This document shows positions 10,255-20,414 of a stretch of DNA of 64,000 nucleotides, piece after piece. Origin of the DNA: Sialis fuliginosa (lineage: Eukaryota > Arthropoda > Insecta > Megaloptera > Sialidae); contig OY540816.1 of NCBI GenBank assembly GCA_961205875.1, positions 1,116,001 to 1,180,000 of the forward strand, read 5' to 3'. The notes beneath the pieces were generated by a model. The model made no database searches. It was given only the letters and a program-made list of their open reading frames with translations, and was not told the origin of the DNA. Position 1 is the first letter of the stretch. Every line of letters begins with the position of its first letter. Made by a program: the position numbers and the translations under genes.

Positions 10255-12992
10255 TGACCGACCGAAGGTTCGGTTTCGGTTTCGGTTTCGGCCAGTTTCG
10301 GCCTAAAATCCGTGTTTCGGCTATGTTTCGGTTTCGGCCAAAAAATGGCCGAACCTTTCGGCCGTGCCGAAACTGTGTTTTCAGGTTTCGCCGCACGCTC
10401 GAATGTACTCCACTCGATTCGTACTGAATATTTGGCGTGTTGGCGTGTATCAGTTAGTCAGCCTCTCAGAACAATAAAATAATTACATTTATATGGAATA
10501 TATTCTAGAAGTATCTATAAGTTATAAGTAGATATTTCTAGAATATATGTATGCTAAATAAATGTAATTAGAATTCCTAGTAATATAGTGTAATTTTAAT
10601 TTATTGGATTGTAATTTGTAATTGTAAGAATTAATTTAGTTTTAGAATTATTTTTTTTTACAAAAAAGATATTTTTTACATTTTATGATTTATTTAATAA
10701 TAGTCCAGTAATTTTAGATTTCAACTGCGAAAAAAATAGCAGATAGCTGAATTTTTGTATACACCTTCGTTACAGTGTTATAAATAACGTGTAAAAAGTC
10801 CCCAAAGATATCGCGTCGGCGTTGCGAGATATTGAAGGTCTAACTTGACGAAAAACGGTTATTCGTGAATATCTCACTTCCTAAGACTCGGAGGTCAATG
10901 GGGGTTATTATATAAAAAGTGTATTATTAAATTCTTAAGAAAAAAGGTTCTTTCCATTTAAAAAAAAACAACAAGCGTTCTCGTGGTAGAGCGCGGAGAA
11001 AGTATGGCTATATATTTGCATACGGTATGACGCACTCTATGGCAATTGACTATTTGCATATGACTATTTCTACGTGAAAAAATTACAGGACAAAAATTAA
11101 ATTAAAAACATTTTTAATCAATTTTAGTCACATTTAGTAGAACTACAAACATAGTGATTTATGAAAAATTACCATTCTTGTTCAATTATGTGTTGAAAAT
11201 CTACACTTAAGCTTTTGCAAAGTTATTTAATGGTTCTACTAAAATAAGCTTAGGACATATTGAGTAGAAAAGAGAGAAAAAATGTGTTAAATTGGCCTGC
11301 ATTTAACGATAGGTACGCCAAAAATTAAAAAATCGAAAAAAAAAAGTTTTATTATAAAATGCACCCTTTTTAAAGTTTTATGTGTACTTATGTTATAAAT
11401 ATGACTAAACAGTAAAATTATAAATATTTTTGGGCTACAAACATGTTTTTTATTATTTTTTTGCTAGAAAAACTTCTATTCATACTACCGCAGGATCTCT
11501 TGATAGCTCCTATTTGATATGCAAGCCTTCAAATTAAAAAAAAATTAAAAAAATAGATTCGCTATAAAATTTTGAATAATAAACAATCAATTATTTTTTA
11601 CTAAATTATATATTTTCCGTGTAATGGGAAGTCAAAATCAACAAATATTGGACGATAACAAGAAAATTGGTGTCCGCGGGATTCTTTTTTGTTTTATAAA
11701 ATAAGGACTGCATCGAGATAGGAACATGAAATTCGGTATTATTGTACATCAATCTCTGCTCTTCAAAAGCATATGTGGCGCCACTCTCAATTCTTATTCG
11801 GCCCCAGTTTTATAAAACAAAAAAGAATCGCGCTGACACCAATTTTCTTGTTATCGTCCAATATTTGTTGATTTTGACTTCCCATTACACGGAAAATATA
11901 AAATTTAGTAAAAAATAATTGATTGTTTATTATTCAAAATTTTATAGCGAATCTATTTTAATTTTTTTTTTAATTTGAAGGCTTGCATATCAAAGTGTAG
12001 ATTTTCAACACATAATTGAACAAGAATGGTAATTTTTCATAAATCACTATGTTTGTAGTTCTACTAAATGTGACTAAAATTGATTAAAAATGTTTTTAAT
12101 TTAATTTTTGTCCTGTAATTTTTTCACGTAGAAATAGTCATATGCAAATAGTCAATTGCCATAGAGTGCGTCATACCGTATGCAAATATATAGCCATACT
12201 TTCTCCGCGCTCTACCACGAGAACGGTTGTTGTTTTTTTTAAATGGAAAGAACCTTTTTTCTTAAGAATTTAATAATACACTTTTTATATAATAACCCCC
12301 ATTGACCTCCGAGTCATAGGAAGTGAAATATTCACGAATAACCGTTTTTCGTCACGTAGAACCTTCAATATCTCGCAACGCCGGCGCGATATCTTTGGGG
12401 ACTTTTTACACGTTATTTATAACACTGTAACGAAGGTGTATACAAAAATTCAGCTATCTGCTATTTTTTCCCAGATTAGGTGTTTTAATATCTAAAATTA
12501 CTGGACTATAATTAACTTATCAATAACTACTTTACGTACTAACATTATTGACTTTATAAGTATGTAGATATGTTAAACTGTATATAGAAAATATATGCCA
12601 ATAAATGTGATTCCACTGATTTCTAGTAATCTTATGTTCCTTGTGCAGAAATAATGTTTTTTTTTCTATGAAAAAGATATTTTATATAACTTTTTTTTTG
12701 TTGTAATAGTAAATGATTCATAATAAATTATATTACATATAAATATGTAATTGCTTTGAGTTTAGTTTTATCGTTTTAAGCTATTAATGTTGAATTTTTA
12801 AGCGGATTTAAATTATTCTTTATCTATGTTATATTATTTTTTCTAAAAATGAGCAAAAACATAAATAAAAAAATTATTTCAATTATTTTTTTTAAGTTTC
12901 GGTTTCGGTTTCGGTTTCGGCCGAAACTGAGATTAAAACCGAAATTCGGTTTCGGTTTCGGTTTCGGCTCAAAAATCGGTTTCGGTCGGTCA
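10255..12992. mobile_element. TTAA-flanked foldback with (CGGTTT)n ends, host of a nested hairpin
   Basis: TIR tgaccgaccgaa (10255-10266) and its complement (12981-12992) are each bordered by TTAA (10251-10254, 12993-12996). Inside each TIR are tandem cggttt/ggtttc hexamers (about 10268-10390 and 12895-12990). Sequence beside the nested hairpin (10530-10700 versus 12550-12740) shows direct similarity. The 69-codon frame at 10187-10396 is only a translation of the hexamers. Confidence 0.7.
10703..12506. mobile_element. Giant TA-flanked hairpin element nested in the TTAA foldback
   Basis: TIR gtccagtaattttagat at 10703 is matched in reverse ending at 12506, with TA outside (10701-10702, 12507-12508). 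The arms stay closely alike over roughly 690 bp, including gtggtagagcgcggagaaag and its complement. The left arm has 306 bp (11209-11514) that the right arm lacks. The centre (about 11695-11805) is unpaired. No ORF. A truncated relative (tttagtagaa...gcgatttatgag) flanks the MITE at 25335. Confidence 0.85.
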
Positions 12993-12999
12993 TTAATTA

Positions 13000-13314
13000 A
13001 AATAAACTCAACTTAGTATTAATGTAAAATAATGTAAATATAAAAACTCCATTAGATTATAAGTTTAGTGTAGTGAAAGTGAAGTGTACATAAAATAAGT
13101 TTAATATTAAAAAAAATCATAATATAATATATAAAATTCATTAAATGACAATAACCTTGTATATACCAATCATAGAATAAGTTGTAAAGTAATAAAAATT
13201 AATTGCCCATTAAGTTAAATAAAGTACATTAGACTATATAATAATAGATTTATCAGTGTTTACTTTAAACCATCTCATTATTAAATAAATATAAAATAAA
13301 GTGTAAGTGAAGCG
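13000..13314 (+). promoter_or_regulatory. Presumed 5' UTR of the LINE
   Basis: About 315 bp of AT-rich sequence between the TTAA-flanked element and ORF1. The exact 5' end is not marked by any TSD I could recognise. LINEs of this group carry an internal promoter in the 5' UTR, but no motif is distinct enough to name. Confidence 0.4.
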
Positions 13315-14943
13315 ATGGATGAAGAAAGTGGAGGGCCCGGCCCTCCTGTATATAATAAAGAAGACTACCCAATATATTCAGCCTACAACACACTCTACCA
13401 AATCAATGATGACACCGAAATGGATCAGGAGGTAACAACAGGTAACAATAATCTCCCAATCCAACAAAACGACACTGACAAAGGTAAGTCAGAAAAATTT
13501 AATAAAGCGAAAAAAATAAAATTAGACAAAGCAACAACCGAAGAAAGTCCCCAAAACACAAATGTAACAACTAAGGTCTCACGGAAGGTACCAAATATAG
13601 CCAGTGGAGCAGGTACCTCCAAGTCGGCTGATACAAATATTCCAACTAATGTTAATAATGATCCCAAATCCAGTATAAATAACAGATTTTCTACGGCCCA
13701 TATGGGGCCTTTTTATTTCTTTATAGAGTCAGTCAATAAGAATGAAAATGTAGGATTAATTCACCCAATGAAATTGGGTAAAATGCTCAAAAATGCCTTC
13801 CCGGATGGTAAAAATAACATTGTCAGTATTACCCAACCGGGAAGAAATCGTATAAAAATTGAGACAAGCACAGCGCAATATGCTAATAAAATGTTGAGTT
13901 CAAATTTTTTCAACTCCAATCAATTTGAAGCCTACATCCCAAATTTTCTAATTTTCAAAAAGGGGGTTATACGTAATGTCGCAACAGACATTTCAGAAGA
14001 CGAAATTTTAGAAGAAATAGAGTCCAACATTAAAATAGAAAATGTACGTAGGGTAACAAAAAAAATAATTAAAGACGGCAAAGATGTGCTATGTAATACA
14101 CCAGTAGTAATTATCACTTTTAAAGGGCAATTCCTACCTGAAAAAGTAAAATTATACGGCTATCCTTGTAAGGTAGAACCTTTCTATACTCGAGTTTTAC
14201 AATGTCAAAAATGCATGCGATTTGGGCACAATAAATTACAATGCCGCGGTAAAGAACGATGTAGTAGATGTGGGTGGGAACACTCGGTTGACAATTGTAC
14301 AAATCACGACCAAGACCCAATTTGTGTCAATTGTGGCGAAAATCATATGTCAACAGATAAAAAATGTAAATCACACCAATCCCAATTAAACATAAAAAAA
14401 TTAATGGCGAAAGATAATATTTCCTATAAAGAAGCTTTAAACAATCTAAACCGAAAATCCTATTCAGAAATTGTTAATAAGGGTAAAAATGAATCATCTA
14501 ATGAACTGTCTAACTCAATAATATCAACTACCAATAAAAATAGATTTGAATTGTTAAATAACTCTAAAATAATCGAAACATTTGCAAATGTCGAAAGACC
14601 TGCCATAAATAATAACGATCCCAGTAAAAAAACGCATAAACCTTTTATCTCGGAAAAAAAATTATATAAACCTTCTCAAAAGAACAATGAATTCCAAAGC
14701 AACCCAAAATCCCTGGGATTTTCCAACGGAAGAAGCAACATGTATCCTATTGCTCCTCTACAACCAAACCCTCACTCTAGTGAACAAGCCACTTCTCTAA
14801 ACATAAACAACATGGAAAATATCCTAAACATAATAGTAAATGTAGTAAAAAATATAATTGAAAATGATAAATTTCAGTTAAATGATGAATCAATAAAAAA
14901 TTTAACAAATCAATACCTTAAAAAAATTATTAACAATGGATAA
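13315..14943 (+). CDS. LINE ORF1: Gag-like nucleic-acid-binding protein with three CCHC knuckles
   Basis: 542 residues. ORF1 proteins of I-type LINEs bind the element's RNA and form the ribonucleoprotein that is reverse transcribed. Residues 1-125 are polar and probably disordered. Residues about 125-290 look like the RRM-like/PRE_C2HC part (GVIRNVATDISEDEILEEI, then PVVIITFKG and YPCKVEPFYTRVLQC). Three zinc knuckles follow at about 297-351: CQKCMRFGHNKLQC, CSRCGWEHSVDNC, CVNCGENHMSTDKKC. The C-terminal 190 residues are rich in Asn and Lys and low in complexity. The start ATG (13315) follows a reasonable context (gcgATGg). The stop TAA is inside the ORF2 start, an 8-nt overlap. No frameshift or stop is seen. 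Minus-strand frames across it are shadows. Confidence 0.95.
   Translation: MDEESGGPGPPVYNKEDYPIYSAYNTLYQINDDTEMDQEVTTGNNNLPIQQNDTDKGKSEKFNKAKKIKLDKATTEESPQNTNVTTKVSRKVPNIASGAGTSKSADTNIPTNVNNDPKSSINNRFSTAHMGPFYFFIESVNKNENVGLIHPMKLGKMLKNAFPDGKNNIVSITQPGRNRIKIETSTAQYANKMLSSNFFNSNQFEAYIPNFLIFKKGVIRNVATDISEDEILEEIESNIKIENVRRVTKKIIKDGKDVLCNTPVVIITFKGQFLPEKVKLYGYPCKVEPFYTRVLQCQKCMRFGHNKLQCRGKERCSRCGWEHSVDNCTNHDQDPICVNCGENHMSTDKKCKSHQSQLNIKKLMAKDNISYKEALNNLNRKSYSEIVNKGKNESSNELSNSIISTTNKNRFELLNNSKIIETFANVERPAINNNDPSKKTHKPFISEKKLYKPSQKNNEFQSNPKSLGFSNGRSNMYPIAPLQPNPHSSEQATSLNINNMENILNIIVNVVKNIIENDKFQLNDESIKNLTNQYLKKIINNG
14936..14943 (+). promoter_or_regulatory. ATGGATAA overlap of ORF2 start and ORF1 stop
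   Basis: The ORF2 ATG (14936-14938) lies upstream of the ORF1 stop TAA (14941-14943), with ORF2 in the +1 frame relative to ORF1. This arrangement fits stop-restart translation, known for the insect LINE SART1. No ORF1-ORF2 fusion is needed. Whether a downstream RNA structure helps cannot be told by eye. Confidence 0.6.
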
Positions 14944-17900
14944 ACCAATTAACATTATACAATGGAACTCAAGATCGTTAGTTTCCAACAAACCTAATTT
15001 AGAATTTTATCTACAAAATAAATTAATTGATATTTTAGCTATTTCCGAAACCTGGTGTAAGCCCACCTCTCTCCTTCACTTCAGAGATTACAATATTCAA
15101 AGACTTGATAGGGATGACGGTAAAGGCGGGGTAGCCATCATGTTAAAACGACAGTATAAATACCAACAATTAACAATTGATGATTCAAAAATCCCCAACA
15201 TCGAAATAACTGCGGTCCGAATACAATTACCAAATCATCAGTTCTCTCTCGCATCAGTCTATTGCTCGCCTTCAAAAAAAGTTAAAATCGAAGCATTGAA
15301 AAGTATTATAGATCAACTACCACCTCCGTATCTAATATGTGGAGATTTAAATGCTCATCACACAAGTTGGGGTAGTGAATCAGTAAATGATTCAGGCAAA
15401 GCTATCCTTCAATTCGTGGATGATCACAATTTAGTCATCCTAAACAATGGTGATCCTACAAGACTAACTTCACCGGCTCAGAACAAATCTGCAGTAGACA
15501 TTTCAATCTGCTCATCGGAGCTAGCTTTATTAACGGACTGGGAGGTAGAGACAGACTCGTTAGGATCCGATCATTTTCCTATCAAAATCACCATGTCATT
15601 AAGTAGTATCAAACATAATCAACTGATAACGAACTTCAATAAATTAAACATAAAAAAAGCAAACTGGGCCATATTTAAAGAAGCCATAGAAGAAGAAATA
15701 ACCATCTACAACAGTCAAGAAACAAGTGGAAACATTTTCAAAGATTTCATAGAAATACTAGAAAAAGCTACAAAAAAATCAATTCCAACAGTCAAAATTA
15801 CAAACGAAAAGAAGTACCCAATAAATCCTTGGTGGAATGACGAATGTTCGACAGCAATAAAAAAAAGAAAACAGGCTCTTCTATATTATAGAAACAACCA
15901 AAATATGGAGAACTACATCGAATACAAGAAAATAGAGGCAACAACCAAACGTCTTCTCAAAAAAACAAAAAAAGAATCATGGAGAAATTTCTGCGAAAAC
16001 TTAAACAGAACAACTCCAATCAAAGAAGTATGGAAGATGATCAAGAAGATTAAATATGTTTACAACCCAAATGAAACTACGAACCACAATTCAGACTTCA
16101 TTAATGAATTTTTTGACAACTTATGCCCACCTGATGTGCCTTTACCCACCTTCATAAGAGAAGGAGAAAAGAATCGTGACCATCCACTAGAAAAAGAATT
16201 CACTCAACATGAACTCCTAGCAGCACTCAAAAATTCAAACAGCTCCCCAGGCATGGACAATATTCATTATAGCATGCTTGCTAACCTACCCGAATGTGGT
16301 ACCAATCTGCTACTTGATGTATTCAACAATCTATGGGGAAAAGAACTACCGGAATCACTAATCACTCAAGTAGTGATACCGATAAAAAAACCAAAAAAAA
16401 CTCCTTCATCAGCTAAGTCATATAGACCAATAGCACTATCGTCGTGTGTTGTAAAAACTCTTGAAAGAATGGTGAAACAAAGATTAGAGTGGTGGGTAGA
16501 GCATCATCAGCTGATGCCTGAGTCCCAATTTGGTTTTAGAAAGGGACGATGCACCAACGACAACATAGCCGTGCTAACATCCGATATCCAGAGTGCATTT
16601 TGCAAAAAAATTAATGTCACATGTCTATTCTTAGACATACAATCGGCGTACGATAATGTTATAATACCAGTACTTTTAGAAAAATTGTATAGGCTAGGAC
16701 TACCTAGTACGTTCATACAAGGGATTCAGACATTAATAGAAAGAAGAATCATTTATCTTAAATTCAACAAAGAAATATTTGGCCCAAGACATCTTCATAA
16801 AGGACTTCCACAAGGAGCTATTCTTAGTCCGCTATTATATATAATATATACTTCAGAGATGGAACTAAAAATAAGTCCAAATACAAAAATACTACAATTT
16901 GCCGACGATGTCGCTATATATACGATCAGTCCAAGTATCCAAAAGAACTTTGAACAACTCTCGCAAGATTTTGTCAGTTTAAATGTATGGCTCAATGAGC
17001 AAGGATTAGAAATATCAGAAACCAAATCAGTCATAACCGTATTCACGAAAAAAAGAAAACTAGAGATTCCCGATCATTTAAAAATCAAAAATTATACTAT
17101 ACCGATCAAAAATCAGTTCAAATATCTGGGATTTCACCTAGATTCAAAGTTAACGTGGAAATTCCACATCTCAAATATCGTAGAAAACTCAGAAAAAATG
17201 CTAAACATCATGCGAGCAGTAACAAGAACTTGGTGGGGAGCAGATCCACTTATACTACTAACCATGTACAAAAACCTAATACGAAGTAAAATAGACTATG
17301 GTTCAATATTCTACAACACAGCTCCCAAAAAGTACCTAATAGAACTAGACAAAATCCAATATAAAGCATTAAGAATTTCGTTAGGAGCCATGAAGAGTAC
17401 TCCAACTAATAGTCTACAAGTGGAAGCAAATGAAATGCCTCTCAATATCAGAAGGGAAATGTTATCAGACAGATTCATCCTATCCAGAATATCATATGGC
17501 AAGACAACTATAGAAAACATTAAGAAATTGACTTCCACAGTCGAAACAAACCAAACGTGGAGAAAAAAAATTCCTCCAAATCTAGTTTCAAGTTTTCTCT
17601 ACTCAAACTCGTATAAGACAAATCTAGCGAGTTACAAGAACTACCCAATATACGATTACAACCTCGAAATATTTTACCAAGAAATAGAGGTACATTTGAA
17701 TTTATATCCCAGAAATTACACAGAGGACATCAATTACGCAATTTTTTTGGAAGAAATTCAAACGAGATGGCCAAATGAGCTACTAGTATACACCGATGGA
17801 TCTAAGTCACAAAGTCCCAACTTGTGTGGATGCGCATTTTATATTCCCCAATTAAATCTATCTTCACTTTTTAATCTTCCGTCAGAAACTTCCATTTATA

Positions 17901-18646
17901 CCGCTGAAGCAATAGCAATCAGGGAAGCATTATTAGAGGCCAGAGAAAGAACATCCTCACAAATATTGATCATATCCGACTCAAGAAGCATACTTGAAAA
18001 ACTAAAAAGCCCGCACAAACACACTTTAAACAATGTCGTCCTAGACATTCTAAATATTATTAATGAGTGCACTAAGAAAAATCAAGCTATAATTTTCGTT
18101 TGGACAAAAGGTCATGTAAACAATGTTTACAACCAACATGTAGACCAACTTGCCAAAGACGCTTCAACAGAGGGAAATATACTAATCACAAAATTACCAG
18201 CATCAGACCTAAAAGGCGCAATAGAAAAAAGAAACAAAATGAAATGGCAAGAAGCATACTATCTGTCAAGTAAGTCCAAGGGGACGCATTATTATAGTAA
18301 ACAACCTGAACTACAATCGAAACCATGGTTCAAATTAGTCAAAATGGAAAAAAAATGGATTTCGACCATCAGTCGAATTAGATTCAATCACTGCTGTTCT
18401 CCGGCCCATTTAAATCGCATTGGATGTAAAGACACCCCCTACTGTGACTGCGATAACAGTACTTTAGGGGATTTGAATCATATCATATTTAATTGTGCAA
18501 AATATGATAAATCAAGAGCAGACATGATGAAAGGATTCATGAAAAACAACACGGAACTCCCTGCCAACATTAACACCATCTTCCATAAAATCAAAAATAT
18601 ACGAGTGCTGGCAAATTTCTTAAAAGAAAACGAGTTAACACTCTAA
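14936..18646 (+). CDS. LINE ORF2: AP-endonuclease, reverse transcriptase, RNase H polyprotein
   Basis: 1236 residues, normal for the I group. It nicks target DNA and reverse-transcribes the element RNA at the nick. Endonuclease, about 1-225: IIQWNSRS with N11, SETW with E38, CGDLNAHHTSWGS (D137, N139), SDHFPI (D212, H213). Reverse transcriptase, about 470-760: SYRPIALSS, QFGFRKGRCTND, LFLDIQSAYD (D567), GLPQGAILSP (623 on), FADD (D657, D658), then KYLGFHLDSKLTW. RNase H, about 948-1075: VYTDGSK (D954), AEAIAIREAL (E991), ISDSR (D1015), HVDQLAKDAS (D1070), so the four acidic residues are present. A C-terminal Cys/His cluster (CDC ... HIIFNC) follows near 1180. Start chosen because it overlaps the ORF1 stop and precedes the endonuclease directly. 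No disabling mutation found. Confidence 0.97.
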   Translation: MDKPINIIQWNSRSLVSNKPNLEFYLQNKLIDILAISETWCKPTSLLHFRDYNIQRLDRDDGKGGVAIMLKRQYKYQQLTIDDSKIPNIEITAVRIQLPNHQFSLASVYCSPSKKVKIEALKSIIDQLPPPYLICGDLNAHHTSWGSESVNDSGKAILQFVDDHNLVILNNGDPTRLTSPAQNKSAVDISICSSELALLTDWEVETDSLGSDHFPIKITMSLSSIKHNQLITNFNKLNIKKANWAIFKEAIEEEITIYNSQETSGNIFKDFIEILEKATKKSIPTVKITNEKKYPINPWWNDECSTAIKKRKQALLYYRNNQNMENYIEYKKIEATTKRLLKKTKKESWRNFCENLNRTTPIKEVWKMIKKIKYVYNPNETTNHNSDFINEFFDNLCPPDVPLPTFIREGEKNRDHPLEKEFTQHELLAALKNSNSSPGMDNIHYSMLANLPECGTNLLLDVFNNLWGKELPESLITQVVIPIKKPKKTPSSAKSYRPIALSSCVVKTLERMVKQRLEWWVEHHQLMPESQFGFRKGRCTNDNIAVLTSDIQSAFCKKINVTCLFLDIQSAYDNVIIPVLLEKLYRLGLPSTFIQGIQTLIERRIIYLKFNKEIFGPRHLHKGLPQGAILSPLLYIIYTSEMELKISPNTKILQFADDVAIYTISPSIQKNFEQLSQDFVSLNVWLNEQGLEISETKSVITVFTKKRKLEIPDHLKIKNYTIPIKNQFKYLGFHLDSKLTWKFHISNIVENSEKMLNIMRAVTRTWWGADPLILLTMYKNLIRSKIDYGSIFYNTAPKKYLIELDKIQYKALRISLGAMKSTPTNSLQVEANEMPLNIRREMLSDRFILSRISYGKTTIENIKKLTSTVETNQTWRKKIPPNLVSSFLYSNSYKTNLASYKNYPIYDYNLEIFYQEIEVHLNLYPRNYTEDINYAIFLEEIQTRWPNELLVYTDGSKSQSPNLCGCAFYIPQLNLSSLFNLPSETSIYTAEAIAIREALLEARERTSSQILIISDSRSILEKLKSPHKHTLNNVVLDILNIINECTKKNQAIIFVWTKGHVNNVYNQHVDQLAKDASTEGNILITKLPASDLKGAIEKRNKMKWQEAYYLSSKSKGTHYYSKQPELQSKPWFKLVKMEKKWISTISRIRFNHCCSPAHLNRIGCKDTPYCDCDNSTLGDLNHIIFNCAKYDKSRADMMKGFMKNNTELPANINTIFHKIKNIRVLANFLKENELTL

Positions 18647-19060
18647 AATCACATCGTCGTTAGAGAGATTCGGCTAGACATCCTAATGTGTGAAACCCAG
18701 CAGAAAACCCATGAACCTGGCCGTCATGTTCGTGTAAACCCAAATGCTTTGATTGGCCCAAAGCTAATCCCATTCCTTCTATGTGTCCCTGTCTATGTGT
18801 ATAGGGTAGCATAGGTAGAATAAGCAATAATAATTAAAAATAAAAAATCACAACAATAAAATAAAAAATAAAAATAATAATAATAAATAAATATTTGAAA
18901 AATAAATAAATGAACAAGTAAATAAACAAGCAAATAAACAATTAACCAAATAACTAAAATCAAACAATTAACAAAAACATAAAATAAAATAACATAAAAA
19001 TAAACTAAAACAGAACATAAAACAGCTGTCTAAATGAACGAACAGTACGATAGACAAAAT
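18647..19060 (+). other. LINE 3' UTR and A-rich tail
   Basis: About 190 bp of mixed-composition 3' UTR (aatcacatcgtcgttagag ... agcataggtagaataag) is followed by a long run of taaa, taataa and aaataa units from about 18834. I-type LINEs end in such short A-rich repeats rather than a pure poly(A). The true end lies somewhere in 18900-19020. Confidence 0.6.
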
Positions 19061-19099
19061 TAAAATTAAAAAAAAAAAAAAAAATTGTGAATGGAATTT

Positions 19100-19640
19100 T
19101 TTTTTTTGGTAATTTCCAAATGGCGTCCTTTTCCAACAGTGGGAAACGCACTTTTTTTCTTCGGAAAGTATTGAAACGTCATTTTTATTATTGAAAATTG
19201 CCATTGGAATACATTTAAATGATTTTGAATGTTTTTTTAGCTAAATTTTCTGTGTTTTATGTGCGTAATAGTTTCTACACTTGCGTTCATTGTGACTCTG
19301 ATTTAGATGTAAAATCAGATGAAAGTGTTGAATAAACCAATAATAATTTTTTATAACTCAATGTGTTTTCTTCATTATTCCGCTTTTATAACAGTTTTTA
19401 TTAGGTTTTAGGCCGTATCCCACTGTTGGACCAAAAAAAATTGCCAATTTCAAGCTCCTCAGAAATTGATGATACATTTTTTGTTTCGCAAAATATGGCA
19501 TATCTTTGTCCGGCAAAATATGCTCTTTCGAACGGCGTATCAAGCATTAAATTATCTTATCATTTATAAAATTTATGGCCATAAAACAAAACCCTTCCCA
19601 CTGTTGGAGCAATTCCCGTATACTTTTCACTTAAAAAAAA
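19100..19640. repeat. Diverged sequence with repeated CCCACTGTTGGA motif
   Basis: The motif tccaacagtgggaa (about 19132) is inverted at tcccactgttgga (about 19417) and again at 19597. This may be a decayed foldback, but the arms are too short to define ends. The overlapping frames (19358-19543, 19466-19648, 19560-19889) do not resemble known proteins. Confidence 0.35.
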
Positions 19641-19964
19641 AAACATAGATACTTTAATGATCCCATGATTCTCCCCAAAGTTCCTCCATGTTATATGAAA
19701 AATGGAAAATATGCAATGATTTTTAAACAAATTATTTTTGGGCAGAACAACGTTCTCCGAGTTAGTTAAAATAACAATTACAACCCTCCATTCGTGACAG
19801 GGGGTGAAATATGAACTTCCGTGCGAAGCCGGGACGGGTCCACTAGTACATGTAACTAACAATAAGAATATAATAATTCGGGAAGACATACACGGGTTTA
19901 TGCCAGAAGGGTTCCGAAGTACATACTACGTGGACTGTTTGGAGCTACCTCTCTATTTGTCCAA

Positions 19965-20395
19965 AAGAAATGATATTGTTTACTTTAGTATTTGTCGACG
20001 GTAATCCCACCAAAGCCTCGGTACAATTTTTTTTCAGATTTTTTGAGCCAGTAATTACCGAGTTAGTGGAGGGGGGGTAAAAAAAACTGCATTTAGCCCC
20101 CTACTGGCGCCATTTTAAAGTTAGAAAAAATATAAAAAAATATGGTCATATTTTACTAATTGAGATTTACATTTCGACACCCCCCATACCTAGATATCAA
20201 AATAAAATATTCTATGACACCCATCCCTATTAATCCAAAATTTAAAATGATATTGTTGACTTTAGTATTTGTCGTTGGTAGTCTCATCAAAGCCTCATTA
20301 CCAAATATTTTTCAGATTTTTTGAACCAGTAGTTACCGAGTTAGAGGGTGGGGACAAGATTAAATACTGCTTATAGCCCCCTGGTGGCACCATTT
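19965..20395. repeat. Two diverged direct repeat units, period about 278 bp
   Basis: Unit 1 (about 19968-20118) and unit 2 (about 20247-20395) share gatattgtt(t/g)actttagt, ttttcagattttttga(g/a)cc, agt(a/t)(a/g)ttaccgagttaga and a final gccccctactggcgccatttt-like block. Related sequence occurs in the opposite orientation at 44650-46200. No coding sense. Confidence 0.6.
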
Positions 20396-20414
20396 TTGAG
20401 TCAAAAAAAAAATA

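Larger units (their letters stand above)
13000..18990 (+). mobile_element. Apparently intact I/Jockey-type LINE (non-LTR retrotransposon)
   Basis: One unit of roughly 5.9 kb: 5' UTR, ORF1 (13315-14943), ORF2 (14936-18646), a 3' UTR of about 190 bp, and an A-rich tail with repeated taaa/taataa units from about 18834. The RNase H in ORF2 and the three zinc knuckles in ORF1 place it with the I-like branch rather than typical Jockey or CR1 elements; the exact clade needs a tree. Both frames are uninterrupted, unlike the decayed elements around it, so it may be young. Ends and TSD are not resolved because the tail is low-complexity. Confidence 0.9.

Noticed and set aside
10255..12992. The cggttt arrays considered as telomeric or satellite DNA
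   Set aside because: They are short, interrupted and symmetrically placed just inside a TIR, so they belong to a transposon end.
13425..17538. Several minus-strand frames of 61-83 codons across the LINE
   Set aside because: All are shadows of ORF1 and ORF2 in other frames.
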